64,000 bases of DNA from an uncultured Clostridium sp. (lineage in GTDB: Bacteria; Bacillota; Clostridia; TANB77; CAG-508). Under the pieces are notes generated by a model. That model was not told where the DNA came from and ran no database searches. It was given only the letters and a program-made list of their open reading frames with translations. Every line of letters begins with the position of its first letter. Within the stretch, counting starts at the first letter, position 1. The stretch spans positions 66,431-130,430 of the forward strand of contig USFR01000005.1 of NCBI GenBank assembly GCA_900553945.1. Direction: 5' to 3'. The translations under genes were made by a program, and so were the position numbers. Shown here in pieces: positions 17,901 to 32,900 of this stretch.

Positions 17901-20900
17901 CAATCTTAACATTTGCAGTTTTTTCAGAAGCTTTTACTGTAGTCTCATAATTTCCATTACTATCTTCAATAATATGTTTCTTATTTACTTCTAACCATTG
18001 AATCTTAGTATCATTTGATAAACGTACAAACATAATATTATAAGTCTTTGTAACAGTGCCATCTTGAGAAGTTATTACAATAGGAACTGTAACAGTTGAA
18101 CTATCTAGGTCTAACTTAATATGTTCTCTAGATTCTTTTACCTTCTCATCAGTATCACCAATTCTTATACTTGCAAATTCATTTTCTGAAATAGCCTCTA
18201 TAAAAGCATTATCCTTAGTTTTACCTATTGACATTACACAAGTAGGTACAGAATCTTTATCTTCAAATCTATCAATAATATCAATTCCATCAACATAGAT
18301 GTGACTTGCATTAGCATTGTTAGATTTTCTTAATAACTTAATTGTATATTCTATTGTCTTGCCAGACTCTGCAGTAGCAACAACAGTTATATCTACTTCT
18401 TCTTGATCTTTTACTGAAATATTATTTATAGCAATAATATGTTTTCCAACATTCTCTCCAGATTTCAAAGTAGTATATATACTATTAGCTTCAATTGATA
18501 AGCTTACAGAGTCAACATCTCTTGATAAATATTCAGTATAAGTATGAGTAGCCTCATCATAGTTTGCAACAACACTATCACCATTCTTAACGACCTTAAT
18601 AGTAGGGTCATCAGAAACTATATTAATTTCTAACTCTTTAGTAATTACAGGTGTATTACTATCTTGAGCTTGAACATTGATATTTAAAACAATCTTTCTA
18701 ACCCCATCTTTGAATGTAACAGTTGCAGTTGCTGGAGTTATCTGCCATTCCTTACCATCACCGATTTGGATCTTAGCATGTTTCTCAATAGCGCTAACAT
18801 CAATCTTAGCATCTTGAGTAGGTTCGCCTTTATCTAGTATAGTCGTTACATATCTTCCATCAATCTCTGGAACCTCTACATCATCAACTTTTACACTCTC
18901 AATGGAATTATCAGTTGATTTCTTAACAATCTTGATATGGTAAACAACTTTTTCACCATTCTCTGCAGTTACAATTGCATCAACACTAGTAATTTCATTA
19001 GCAATATCAACTGTCTTAGCCAATGTTTTAGTTTGAGTTTCACCAGCTATTTCAACAGTAGCTGCATCATTAGTTGTAGTTACCATTATAGTAGCTTCTG
19101 TATCAGTTCTCTCAATATATTTAGTATATGTATTTGTAGTATCATCAACCTCATCAGCATTTTGATTATTAATTAATATTGTACAGCTTGCATCTTGAGA
19201 TTTTCTTTCAATATATACATTAAATGTATTTGTTACTTTTCCATCTTGAGAAGTTATTGTAACAACAACAGTTGTAATCTTCTCATTACTTAAAGTAATA
19301 TTTCTTGTACTTTCTCCTTTTTCTGCATCAAAACCACCAATTGATACTTTAGCATATTTATTTTCAGCCTTTACATGTACCTTTCCAGTAGTAGCATCAA
19401 CAGTTGTAATTGCATGATATCCATCATCCATCTTAATAGCATTCTTATCATCAACTTGAACTAATTCAACATTTGCATTATCAGATTTATACTTAATAAC
19501 TACCGTGTAATCCTTAGTTCTAGTTGGATCAGCAGGGTCAACAGCTTTAATCAATACAATAGTTTCTTCACCTGAAATTGTAACTTCCTTAATATGAACA
19601 TCTCTTGATTCTGGATTACTCCAATTATCATCTGAGTCAGCTTTCATAGAAATTAATGCTTTTGGATTCTTTGGAGTTACCTTTAATCCAACTTTTGAAG
19701 TACCTTTATCAATAAATGCAACATAATTTCCATCTTCAGTATCACATTCAACATCATCAACTTTAACACTGCTTAAGCTTAAATCAGTAACCTTTTTAAT
19801 TGTAATTGTATATTCTTTAACATCTCCATTTTCAGCTTTTACAAAAATCTTAATTTCTTTTGTATTCTCATTTACTGTAACTGTAGCATTTTGAGTATTA
19901 TCAGTTGAATAGTCTCCATCTCCTATTCTAACAGTAGCAAATTCATTTTCTGCGACAGCTGTTAAATCAAGATCTGTCATAGTATCTGGCATCTTAATCA
20001 AATATGTATTATCTGAAGTCTTTAGAATGTCGCCAGAATCAATTCCAGTAGCATCCAAAGATTTCAAATCATTATTTGAAGATGCTCTAACTAAAGTTAT
20101 TTCATAATTTCCAACAGTACCATCTTGAGCAATTATTTGTATTGGAACATTTGTTGATTCTTCAGTAGTTGGAACAGTCTTTGTAGATTCTTTAACTTCA
20201 CTCAAGCCTCTGTTAACAGAAACTTGTGCAAGTACATCTTCTGCTGTAGCCTTAACATCTACTGATTCTCGATTTCCAATTCTTACTGTAGCCTTATTAT
20301 TTTCATCAACAGTTACTGTTTGTTCTTTCTTTGCTCCATTTTCTATATATGAAATTGTAATTGTAGCTTTAGTGTTATTTGGTAATCTCTTAACGATTAA
20401 CGTATATTCCTTAGTTGTTCCATCTTCAGCAATTACCCTAATTTTAATTATATTTTCTGAGTCAGGAGTTGTAACATTTGAAACCTGTTCTTCAAGTGTT
20501 GGTGTTGTTCCATTTATACTTACACTTGCATAACTACTGTTTGCAATGGCATCAACATTTACAGATTCAGTTAGGAATTTCTTATCAACACGATAGATTC
20601 CATCATCTCCAGGTTCAAGAACTTCTCCATCGACCTTTAATATTGCGAGTTTACAATCATCAGATTGATTTGAAACAGTTAATATATATTCTTGTTTTGT
20701 TCCATCTTGAGCAGTTACTGTAATCTTAACAGTTACAACATCTGTATTCTTTGAAATTGTAGCATTTGCTGTACCAGTAACCTCAGTATATGTATCAATT
20801 TGAACTTTAGCTTTAGGATCATCTGGTATTGCATATAGTACAAATGATGTATCATTTTTATTAACTCTAGCTTCGTATGCATTAACAGGTACAGAATCCG

Positions 20901-23900
20901 CTTCTTTACCATTTACCAATACACTCTTCAAGTTTACATTATCAGGAAGTGCATGAATTATTAATCTATATGTCTTAGTTGAACCATCCTCTGCAGTAAC
21001 AGGAATATTAACAACTATTGATCTTCCTTCAAATTTAACATCTCTATAAGTAGCACCTAATTCTTGTTCAAATGTATTGATTCCAACTTTGCTAGAAACC
21101 ATCTCAGCAATTGCACCAACATTTACAACATTTGTCTTTTTATCTAATGTATATTCATATGTATCTTTTTCAGTTGTACTCAATGTAGCCTCATTACCAT
21201 CAACAGTTACCTTTTTCAAATTATTATTACTATTTTCTTTGTAAATCTCTAATGTATATGTAACAACATCTCCGTTTAATGCTTTAGCAAGAATCTCAAT
21301 CTTTGTAGGCTCTGTATCCCCAATTTGTACCTCTCTTGTTGAAATTCCATCTTCATACTCATTATGATCAACACTTACTTTTGTCTGATCATAATTTGCC
21401 TTAGCAATAACATCAACTTTGTCATATTTATCTGAAATAGTAACTTTATAAATATTAGTTCCATCTACTCTTGTTGCAACCTTAGAAAATTCTTTGTTAC
21501 CTACAGTAACAGAAGCTAATGAATTATCAGCAGAAGGTTTCTTAATATTTAAAGTATACTCTTTTGTCTTAGTTTCATCATCAGGATCAGTTACAGTAAT
21601 CTTATAAGTAGTTACACCATCAGTTGTAGTAACTGTAACAGTTGATTTATGAACCTCAGCAGCATTATCACCAATCTTAACTAAGTCTTTATCACTTATA
21701 GTTATAGCTTCAACAACTGCTGAATTTGTACTATCACTAACATAAGCATCATAAACTTTTCCAACTGGTTTAATTTCTTTACCATTTACTATTACAGCAA
21801 ATAGTCCTTGAATATCCTCTGTACCCTCTTTATCTATTGTTAAAGTATAAACTTTCTCTCTTTCATTTTCTCCTTCGCCAGCACGAACGTAAATCTTAAC
21901 AATAGTTTCATTTTGAGTAGTTGCAACTACCTTAGTAGTAATATGAACTTCTTCACCTAATTGATTTATTTCAACCCTAGCCTTATCATAAATTGTCTTT
22001 GCAATAATTGTTGAAGAATCAACATCAGCAGGTATTATAGCCTTATAATCTGTTTCGCTCAATTTAGTAGCTTCTTTACCATTAACCATTATAGATTCAA
22101 GTTGAGTTAATGCATCCTCTTTATAAATAGTCAAATTATAAGTTACAGTCTTACCATTTTCAGCAGTTACTTGAATTGGTACAACCTTCTTAATAACAGT
22201 TGACATATCAACAGTTTTTGTAGTTTGTTTCTTCTCTGGAATACTTGCATCAATGCTTACTGTTGCATTTGCATCATTAGCAACTGCACGTACCTCAGGT
22301 TTAGTTACATCATTCTTTATAATTATTTCGTAATCTGTAGAACTTACTGCAGTAGGCACCACATTATCTACTGTTAGCTCAAATAAGCTTGCATCATTAG
22401 ATATAACATTAATAGTTAATATATAATCCACAATCTTACCATTGCTTGCTTTTACTTTAATCTTTACTGTTGTTGGATTTACATCAAGTGGAATATCTTG
22501 TGTTAAACTTGCTTTTACATATGTAGCTCCACCATCAATACTAATCACATCATTTTCATCTTTTGTAGTAATCTTTAATGTACCAGTTCCATCTGGATTC
22601 TTTTCAACAGAAACTTCATATTTGTTTTCACCAGAAACTTGAGCCTCTTTATCATTAACACTAATATTTAATATTCTCTGTTCATCTAATGGTTGAACAA
22701 CTCTTAGAGCAGTAGCTGTTGCACCAGTTGCTTTATCAGTAGCTGTAATAATTGCAGTACCCATATCTTGAGATACAAGCACACCATCAGTAACAGTAAC
22801 AACATCAGGGTTACTTGATTTCCAATCATAATCAGTCAATTTTCTTTCATTATGATTAAATACATTAAAGATATTAGAAATTATCTGTACAGTCTCTTGT
22901 TCAGGTTGTTGCATTGTTCTTGAATATGGAACAATTTCAAAGTTTCTATCACCAACTAATGTAAATTCTGAACTATCATCATAAGAGCTATTACCTAGTT
23001 GTCCATATTCATTTGCACCAGCTGCATATACAAATCCTTCTGTATCAATAATATAGTTATTTTTATAACCAGCACCAATAGTCAAGTATGTTTTTCCTTC
23101 AATCATATTTACTTTTTGTAGTGTAACACTAGTAGTTGTTGAACCAACACCAGCTTGACCATATTTGTTATCACCATAAGTATAAGTATTTCCGTCTTTA
23201 TCTAAAGTGACCACATTATCATTTGTTGCAGAAATATCAACCATATTTCCATTTGCAACACTTTCTATTTGAACATTATTTTGACTAGCATATTTAGTAG
23301 TTCTAATTACACTACCATCTTCTCTTAAAACCACAACTCCATCTTCTAAACATTCAATCTTAACAGCATTCTTAATATTTGAAACTAAAACAGGTTCGGT
23401 TACATATGTATTAAGAGGTGGTAAAATCTTTTGTCCAAAACTATCATAGTTGTATTTAAACTCTTCAATTTGTTCTTTACTGTTATCTCCAAATACATAT
23501 ACAGCGCCAGTTGAATCAACAATTGCACTTAAGTTACCACCGGCTGCTATACCAACAATTTGATTTCCAACTTTATTAATTTTTTCTGGAATACTTACAG
23601 TTTGAGTATTTCCATTACCTAATTGTCCACTACTATTTAATCCCCATGTATAAACATTTCCTAAGATATCTAAAGCCATCGCATGATTATCACCAGCTGC
23701 AATAGCAACAATATTTTCTAATGCTTGTACTTGAACTGGTTTCTTAGCAGAAACTCTATTTCCTTGACCTAACATACCATAAGTATTGTCACCCCAAGCC
23801 CATACAGTTCCATCTGCTCTTAATGCAAGAGTAAATTTCTTACCAGCTTTAACTTGTTTATATGTTGCTAAAATATTAGTTTGACTAGGTACATTTATAG

Positions 23901-26900
23901 GAGCTAATTTATCATTACCTAATTGTCCATCAGAGTTATATCCGAATCCCCAAATGCTTCCGTCAGCCTTCAATGTAATAGCATATCCATCTCCACCAGC
24001 AACCTGTGGTACAAATTTAGCATCTTTCTCAATAACTCTTACAATTACAACATGTTCATCTTTAGAATCTTTTTCAATTACCTTAGCCCAAGTTGTACCA
24101 ACTTTCTTACCAGTAACAAGTCCTTTATCATCAACAGTTGCAATGTCTTCATTTATAGTTTCAAAATCAAAATCGCTTTCCTCTTCATCATCTCTAAATA
24201 CATTAAATGTATATTTAGGTGTTACCTGAATTTGTTTAGTTCCGTCAACATTAACAACAATCTCAGGTTCCTCAACATAAGTTGAATCATTACCTATCTT
24301 AATAGGTATTCTACTATTTGTCTTTGTCTTTACAGCTTGTAATCCGTGATAATAATCACCCCAACCATATACATCACCATCAGATTTAATAGCAACATTG
24401 TATGTGTTTCCACAAGAGATTGACATGAAATCATCAACCTTTGTAATAGCTGTAAATAATAGCTTATCATCTTTTATTCCAATACCTAATTGTCCATTAC
24501 TATTTGAACCAGTTGAATATAATAATTTTTGGTTTCCAAGTATAATTGTTTGATTCTTACCAGCTGAAATTTGCATAATACCTGAAATATTAACCTTTGT
24601 AGGAATTGAAACATTATCTTTAGTTCCAATACCTAATTGTCCATTTTCATTATATCCAAATGTATATACATCACCATATGCACTTAACAATACACTATGG
24701 TTATCTCCACAAGCAATCTTACCAACAATTACTGGAACTTCAATTTGAGTAAATGTATTTGATTTACCTTCTGTTTTACCAGTTTGTCCATAAATATTTA
24801 ATCCTGATGTTAATACAGTTCCATTTGTTGTTAATAACATTGAGTGATTCTTGCCTAATGAAATATCTAGAACATTGCTTACATAATTCAATAATGTAGG
24901 TGATTTAACTTGATCATATGTTCCAATTCCAAGTTCACCATTTTCATTTAATCCCCAAACATATACATAACCATCTTCAGTTAAAACCATGCTTTGGTCA
25001 TTATTTGCAGCAATCTTTCTAATATTCTTTAATCCAAGTTTAACAGGTACACTTGAAGTTGTTCCTAACGCATTATTTGAGTTTACACCCCATCCCCAAA
25101 CATTACCTTCAGTATCTAATGCCAAGTTATGAGTATTTCCAACAGCAATTTGTTTAATAACAACTCCATCAGGGAATTTAACTTGAACTGGTCTATCACT
25201 ACTTACAGTAGAACCATTTCCTAATTCATAACTTGAATTAACACCATAACTCCAAACTGTTCCGTTAGCTTTAAGCACAACTGTATGAGACATACATGTT
25301 AATGCCATTGGTTCAATATCAACTCCCTCAGGTAAAACAGTAACATTTGCAATACTTGTTGTAGTTGTACCAACTTTATTAACCACTGCAGTTGTCTTAC
25401 CTGTGCTTACACCTTTTACAAGTCCAGTATTTGAAATACTTGCAACAACACTATTTCCAATACTATAGTTCATTTCACTTGTATCTTGAATTTCTTTTAA
25501 TACATTAAATGTTTTATTAGTTACAACAATTTGATGTTCTTCACCTACATGTAATACTATGTCATACTCATCAAGTCCAGCTTCTTCAGCTCCGACTAGT
25601 ACAGGTGCAGATGAATCATTAAATAATTTATTTCCTAAGTTGCCATATTTTCCTAATCCCCATGTATAAACATAACCATCTTTGTCAATAATTCCGCCAT
25701 TATTAACTCCTGCGTCTCCAAATATAGCTTCATTTGTTTGGTCATTCTTCTTTGGATATACATTATAGTTATCTTGATCATTTCCTAATTTGTAATTTTC
25801 ATTGCTTCCCCAAGTATATGTTTCACCATTTTTCAATATAGCCATTGAGAATTCATTTCCAGCTTTTAATTCTTTAATTTCAGTTAGAGTTTGAACTCCT
25901 GTACTATTTTGAATCATAACTGGTTCACTTCTACTTATAGTTGTGCCATCTCCTAATTGACCTTTGTTATTTGTTCCAATAGCATAACCCTTTCCAGCTT
26001 TTGTCAAGAATAATGCATGATTTGTTCCTTCTGAAACTCTTATTACATTATTCATATTTAATTTAACATCTGGACTATCAATTCTAAATACATCTCCATT
26101 TTGTTTTACAACATAATTTAGTGAAATATCTATACCATTAGTAATTTTAGCTATCTTAGAAGCAGTAGCTCCATATCCATAACCCCATACCCATACATTG
26201 CCTTCTTCATCTAAAGCAACTGTACGATATGTGCCAGCTGAAACTTTTACAATCTTTGTTAATGGAGCACCATCAGCTTTAATTACTTGAACTGGTTTAG
26301 TTCTATCAGAACTTGTTCCATCGCCTAATTGTCCATATCCATTATATCCCCAAGCCCAAACTGTTCCATCTTGTTTAACAGCTATTGTATCATAATATCC
26401 TACTGAAATATCTCTTACATCTTCAATATCTCTTACTTTTGTAGGAGTAGCTTTTGTAATATTATCTCCAGTTCCTAGTTGACCATTTGAATTAGTTCCC
26501 CAAGTCCATACTGTTCCATCTGCTTTTAATGCAGCTGAATGAGTATCTCCAATTTCAAGTTTAGGAACTGTTGTCCTATCACTTGGAACAACATGTACAA
26601 ATATTGCAGTTGATTTATGAGTAATTGTATGTGTTGCAATAATTTCAACTGTACCTAATTTTTTAGCATGAATTGTTCCATCACCATCAATAGTTGCAAT
26701 ATCTTCATTCAATGATTCAAATGAAATATTACTACTATCAACTGTATCATTGATCAAATTAAATTTATTGTCTAAAGAAGCCCTAACTTGTTTTGTGTTA
26801 CCTTCTTCAATTGTTACTTTATTTTCACTTACATGAACATAAGTATCACCAATTGCTACAAATTCGTTTGATTGAATATATGTTCCATTTCCTAATTCAC

Positions 26901-29900
26901 CATATGCATTATAACCAGTTGTATAAACAAATCCGCTTCTATCTGAAGCAATACTATGATATGCCTCAGAATCTACAAATTTAGCTTTATCCATATTAGT
27001 AGCCTTAGTAGCAATTGTAATATATGAATTATAATTACTTGTTCCTAATTGTCCATATCCACTATATCCAGAAACATATATCTCTCCAGTATTTGAAATC
27101 ATTAATAAGTTATTATCACCAGATTTAATTTCTACAATATTTAGTAAATCTTCATATTCTGGTTCATCACCATCTTGAACTGCTTTTAGAACTTTTACAG
27201 GTGTTGGTACACTAATAGATGATGTATCACCTTGTGATAATTGTCCATATCCATTGTAGCCCCATACCCATACTCTTCCATCAGCATCTAATGCTGAATA
27301 ATAATTAGTTCCTGAAGCAACTTCAACAATATTTTTCAATTGAGAAATTCTTGATGGATTTTGAGATAAGTACCAAACGCTTCCATCTTCTGCTAGTATT
27401 AATCTCTTATGTACATCAACAGCTTTACTATAGAATGTAAGTTTTGTTGGAGTTTTATTATATCCATATCCCCATATATAAATTTCTCCATCTTCATTTA
27501 TAGCTATGCTTGTATTTCCATAAGTACGTACCTTCTCAATATGCTCTAGTCCTTCTATTCTTGTTGGAATAGCTCTAGAATCTGTTGTATTATCTCCAAG
27601 TTGTCCATATCCATTGTAGCCCCATGAATATACATATCCATCCATATCAACGGCTAAGTTATAATAATATCCACTAGCGATATCTTTAATATCATTTAGT
27701 TCTTTTTCAATAACTGTAGTTGTAACTTGTTGTGATCCATCAGGAGTAGTTATTGTCTTAACTTCTGTATATTGACCTTTCTTTATTTGCGTTGGCTCTG
27801 TTGTCTTAATTGAATCAATACTTCCATTTCCCATTTCACCTTGAGAATTATCTCCCCAACTCCAAATAGTTCCGTCTTGCTTTAACGCTAGAGAATGAAT
27901 TGTTCCAGCCTCAACTTTTTCTCTTACTTTCTTATCTTCTCCAATTACATCTATAACCACTCTTGTCTCATCATCTGAATTCTTTGATTTTATAGTTATA
28001 TATGCTCTTCCAAGACCTGTAGCTGTAACTTTTCCAGTATCTTCATCAACTATAGCTACATTAGCATCTGAAGTTTTATACTTAAATCCTTCATTTTCAA
28101 CACTATCAAATAATAAGTTAAATCCATATACTGTTTCAGGATTTATTTGATAATTTGGATTTGATAATTTTAATGTAACTTCTCTTTCCTGTAATTTAAT
28201 ATATTGAGTTGAAATACATTCTAATTTTGATGTAGAAGTAGTTGTGCTATCTCCTAATTCACCATATCCATTATATCCTATTGACCATACAGTACCATCA
28301 CTCTTAGCAAGCTCAGTATTATAAATACCACCTGAAACAATCATTGCATCTGTAAAGTCATTTCCATCTTTATCTTTCATATATACAGGTACAGCTTTTG
28401 TTTCTGTATCTCCTGAAGCTAATTGTGAATAATTATTTAATCCCCAAGCAACAACTTTTTCTTCAGAAGTAATTGCGTACCCTGTAAATTCTCCAATTCC
28501 AATTGAAGTAATATTCTCTAAAGCTCCTTCTGGTCCTTGTAATTGTTGAGGTATAGCTCCACCAACATTAGTTAAGCTATTATAAGTATTTCTACCAAAG
28601 CCCCATACAGAACCATCAAGTAATAATACTATTGTGCTATTTTCTGGACTTACAGCAACTTCAGCAACATTATCAATTGCACTAACTTTAACAAATCTAT
28701 TCTTATCTCCTGTAGTTCCATCACCTAAGTTACCATATCCATTATATCCACAAGCCCATAATTGATTATTACTGTCTATTGCAAATGCTGACATATTTCC
28801 AGCTTTAATCTTAATAATTCCTGATAATCCATCAACTTTGACTGGTATAGTTCTATAAGATGAATCTCCTAAACCTAAGTTGCCATATCCATTATAGCCC
28901 CATGTATATACATTTCCATCTTTATCTAATGCCATAGAGAATGAATTTCCAGCAGCAACAGCAATAATATTTTCTAAGAATCCATTTCCATCAGGTGATT
29001 TAACTTGAACTTTACTTAAGCTAACTCCACCAGTTGTTCCATTTCCTAATTGTCCATTATCATTATATCCCCATGTCCATACATGGCCATCTTTATCAAC
29101 CGCAACAGTATGCTCATTTCCAAGTGCAATTTGTACTATGTTATTAATTCCTGTATATGTTGGTAATACTTTATTGGCTGTATCTCCTGTTCCTAATTGT
29201 CCATAGCCATTATATCCATAGCTCCAAACTTCACCATTTGCCTTTAAAGTTACAGTTGCATAATTGCTACTTTCAATTTGAGGGAATGTAATATCATCTT
29301 CTCCTAATACATATACATCAGCAGATGTTTTCTGACCTGAAATCTTATCAGTTACAGTAACTTGCGTTTTACCTTTTTTAACTGATGTGATTACTCCAGA
29401 ATCAGCATCAACTGTAGCAATCTTTGTATTTTTAATTTCGAAACCAAATTCAGCATTATCAACTGTATTATATAACAAGTTAAATCCTTGTGACATCTTA
29501 ACTTTAGCAGTTTCTTGTTTTCCAATTCCTTTAATTCTAATTGGAGCATTTTCAAGCAATAGAATTGGTTTACTAATACATACAAATTCTTTCTTGCTTG
29601 CTATTGAGCTATCTCCCATTTGTCCTGCATTGTTTTTACCTATTGTCCAAACTTTTCCATCTTCTCTAACTATAGTCGTTGTTCCTGTTCCAGCAGATGC
29701 ACAAATAATCTTATCAATTTTGTCTTTATCTTTTCCATATTTAACTTCAACTGGAAGTAAGTTATTATTTGTTGTTCCATTTGAAGATTGTCCATATCCA
29801 TTGTATCCCCACGTAACAGCTGTTCCATCTTTCTTAATAGCTACTGCATAATTATCTCCAGCAACTACAGATTTTACATCTTTCAAGTATGTTGGTGTTT

Positions 29901-32900
29901 CAGTAGTTACAGCATTATCTCCTTCTCCTGTAACAGTAACATCTATTTTTTCAATTACTTTATCAAAAGTATATCTATTTTTAGTTGTATTATTTCCTAA
30001 GTTACCATATCCATTATATCCGCTAGCATATACATAACCATCTTTATCTACAGCAATGATTGTATTTTCTTCTACTGCAACATCAACAATATTGCTTAAA
30101 GATAATACTTGTCTTGGTAAATAATATTCTTGTGTTCCACCATTTCCAAGTTGTCCATAACCATTGTATCCCCATGCATATAAGTTACCATCACCATCAA
30201 TTGCAACTGATGTTTGATTGTTTGCTTCAACCTTAACTATATTTCTTAATCTAATCTTGCTTGGTTTTGCATTACTTGTTCTTGTACCATTACCAAGTTG
30301 ACCATATCCATTATATCCCCAAGTATAAACTGAACCATCTTCTGTTATTGCCATTGAATGATAACTACTTGCGGCAATTTTAGCAACATTTTCTAAATCA
30401 GGTATTACTTTTGGAGTAAGAGTATTTCCATCTCTTCCTAATTGTCCATAACTATTTGAACCAAATGAATATACCTTTCCATCTTTAGTTAAAATCAATA
30501 CATGATCACTTCCTGCTGCTATATCTACAACATCAGAAATATTAACCTGTGTAGGTTTATATCTATTAGAAGTATCTCCTAATCCTAATTGACCATAATA
30601 GTTGTATCCCCATGTCCATACAGTTCCATCAGCTTTTAATCCAACTGAGAAATCTTGACCACTTACAACTTTAGGCATTGTGATATCATCTTTTCTTAGA
30701 ACTTCAACATCAACTAGAACTGTATTTGGTAATTTATTTGTTGTTACTTCAATTTGTGTCGTTCCATAAGCTATTCCAGTAACAAGTCCTGAACCATCAA
30801 CAGTAGCAATTTGATTATCTCTACTCTTGAAGTTAATCTTTTCATTTGTAACTTCATCAAATAATAAGTTAAATCCTAAATCTGTGTTTGCATTTATCTG
30901 ATGAGTTATATTATTAGTATTCAAGTTCAATATAATTTTTCTTGTATCAACTTTTAAACTTGCTTCAGAAATGTTCGTTGGTTCTATTGTTGTACTTGTA
31001 GAATCATCTCCCATTTCACCATTTCCATTATATCCAACAGTATATACAAGTCCTAAATCATCTGCTATTGCTGATGTTTGATAAGATATATTCTTTGTGC
31101 TAGCCATTGTTATAACATTTTTATCTTCTTGAACTTTTGTTAAAGAAGTACGATTTGTAGCATTCTTTGTAAACAATTGTCCATAATTGTTATAACCTGT
31201 AACATAAAGTCCAGCCTTACCATCAACAGATTTTACAGAAGCCATACTTGAATATCCATTTGCTTCTATATCTTTGATATTTGAAGCAACTTCTCCATCC
31301 TCATTTACCATCTTAACTGGTAAATAAGTTGTGTTTGTATTTTTTGTTCCTAATTGTCCATATCCATTATATCCAACCGCATATGCTGTGCCATCTTCAG
31401 CTAATACAAGCGTATGAATTGCTCCAGCTGAAACCTTTTTGATATTTCTTAAAACATCTGTGCCATCTTCATTTTTCATTTGTTGTGGTAAATAATATGT
31501 ATTTGTATTATTTATTCCAAATTGTCCATTTCCATTATATCCAACGCTCCAAACAGTTCCATCTGCTCTTAACATTGTTACATAATTCTCTCCAGCAGAA
31601 ATTTGAATAATATCTGTAATCTTTTGCATCTTCGTTGGACGAACATTTGCATTATATCCTGAAGATCTATTTGTTCCTAATTGTCCATAATAATTATAGC
31701 CCCATCCATATACATCTCCATTTTCTGTTAATGCATATGACATATGATTATTTGCACTAATTGCAATTACCTTTTCAGGAATTCCTTGTACTTGAACAAA
31801 CTCACTATGTGATACTGTTGTACCATCACCTAACTGTCCATATCCATTATATCCTGTTGCCCAAACTGTTCCATCAGATTTTAATACAAGAGTATGATAT
31901 GCACCACATGCGACATCAATTCCATAAACTGTTTGAGAACTATCTTGTGCATCAAATATATTTGTTTTTGTTGGCTTTAATTTATTTTGTACATCACCTG
32001 TTCCTAATTGACCATAGCCATTATATCCCCAAGTCCAAACTTCTCCATTAGCTTTTAGTCCAGCAAAATGATTATATCCTCCAACTATTTTTGGAGCAGT
32101 ACGTCCTTGTTCCCCATTAACTTGAACTCTAACTGCTGAATAACAATCATTTTTCTTATTATAAACTCTAATATATGTTGTTCCCATTCCTTGAGCTGTA
32201 ACAATTCCATCACTATCTACTGTTGCTATATCTTCATCTAAAGATTTGAATTCACAATCACCTTGATCAATCGTATCATATAACAAATTAAATCCTGCTG
32301 ATACTGCATATGTAATTTGTTCTCCAGTATCTCCTACATTTTTATAATTTATAATCTTTGGATCTACTTTAAGTTTTACTTGGCTTATACATGCTTTTGT
32401 AGTACTTGATTCTGTTGTTCCATTACCAATTTCACCATCAACACCATATCCAACTGTATACACATTACCATTCATATCTGCTATGACTCCTGTTTGACCT
32501 CCAGATGTATTTTTTGTTAATACCATAGTTAATATTTCTTTATCTTTTTCAACTTCTGTTGCTTTTGTCACATTATTTGTAGATTGAGTAAATAGTTGTC
32601 CATTATCTCCTCTACCTATTACATATAATCCTTTGTTTTCACCATTTTCATCTTTTTGTCTTGAAATATATGTTGAATATCCTCCACCTGTTATATGTTT
32701 TGCATCTGTTATTTCATTTCCTTCAGTGTCTTTAATCTGAACTGGTAAATTCACAGATGAACTATTTCCTGTTCCTAATTGATAATATCCATTATATCCT
32801 GTTGTCCATACTGTTCCATCTTCTTTTATCATTATAGTATGATTTGTTCCTGTAGCTATTTCTTTTACACCTGAGAATATACCTGTTCCATCTGATGTCT

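Noticed and set aside
29387..29851. Long plus-strand frames inside the giant gene
   Set aside because: They are antisense to the RCC1/BIG2 repeats, recur with the repeat pattern, and lack ribosome binding sites.
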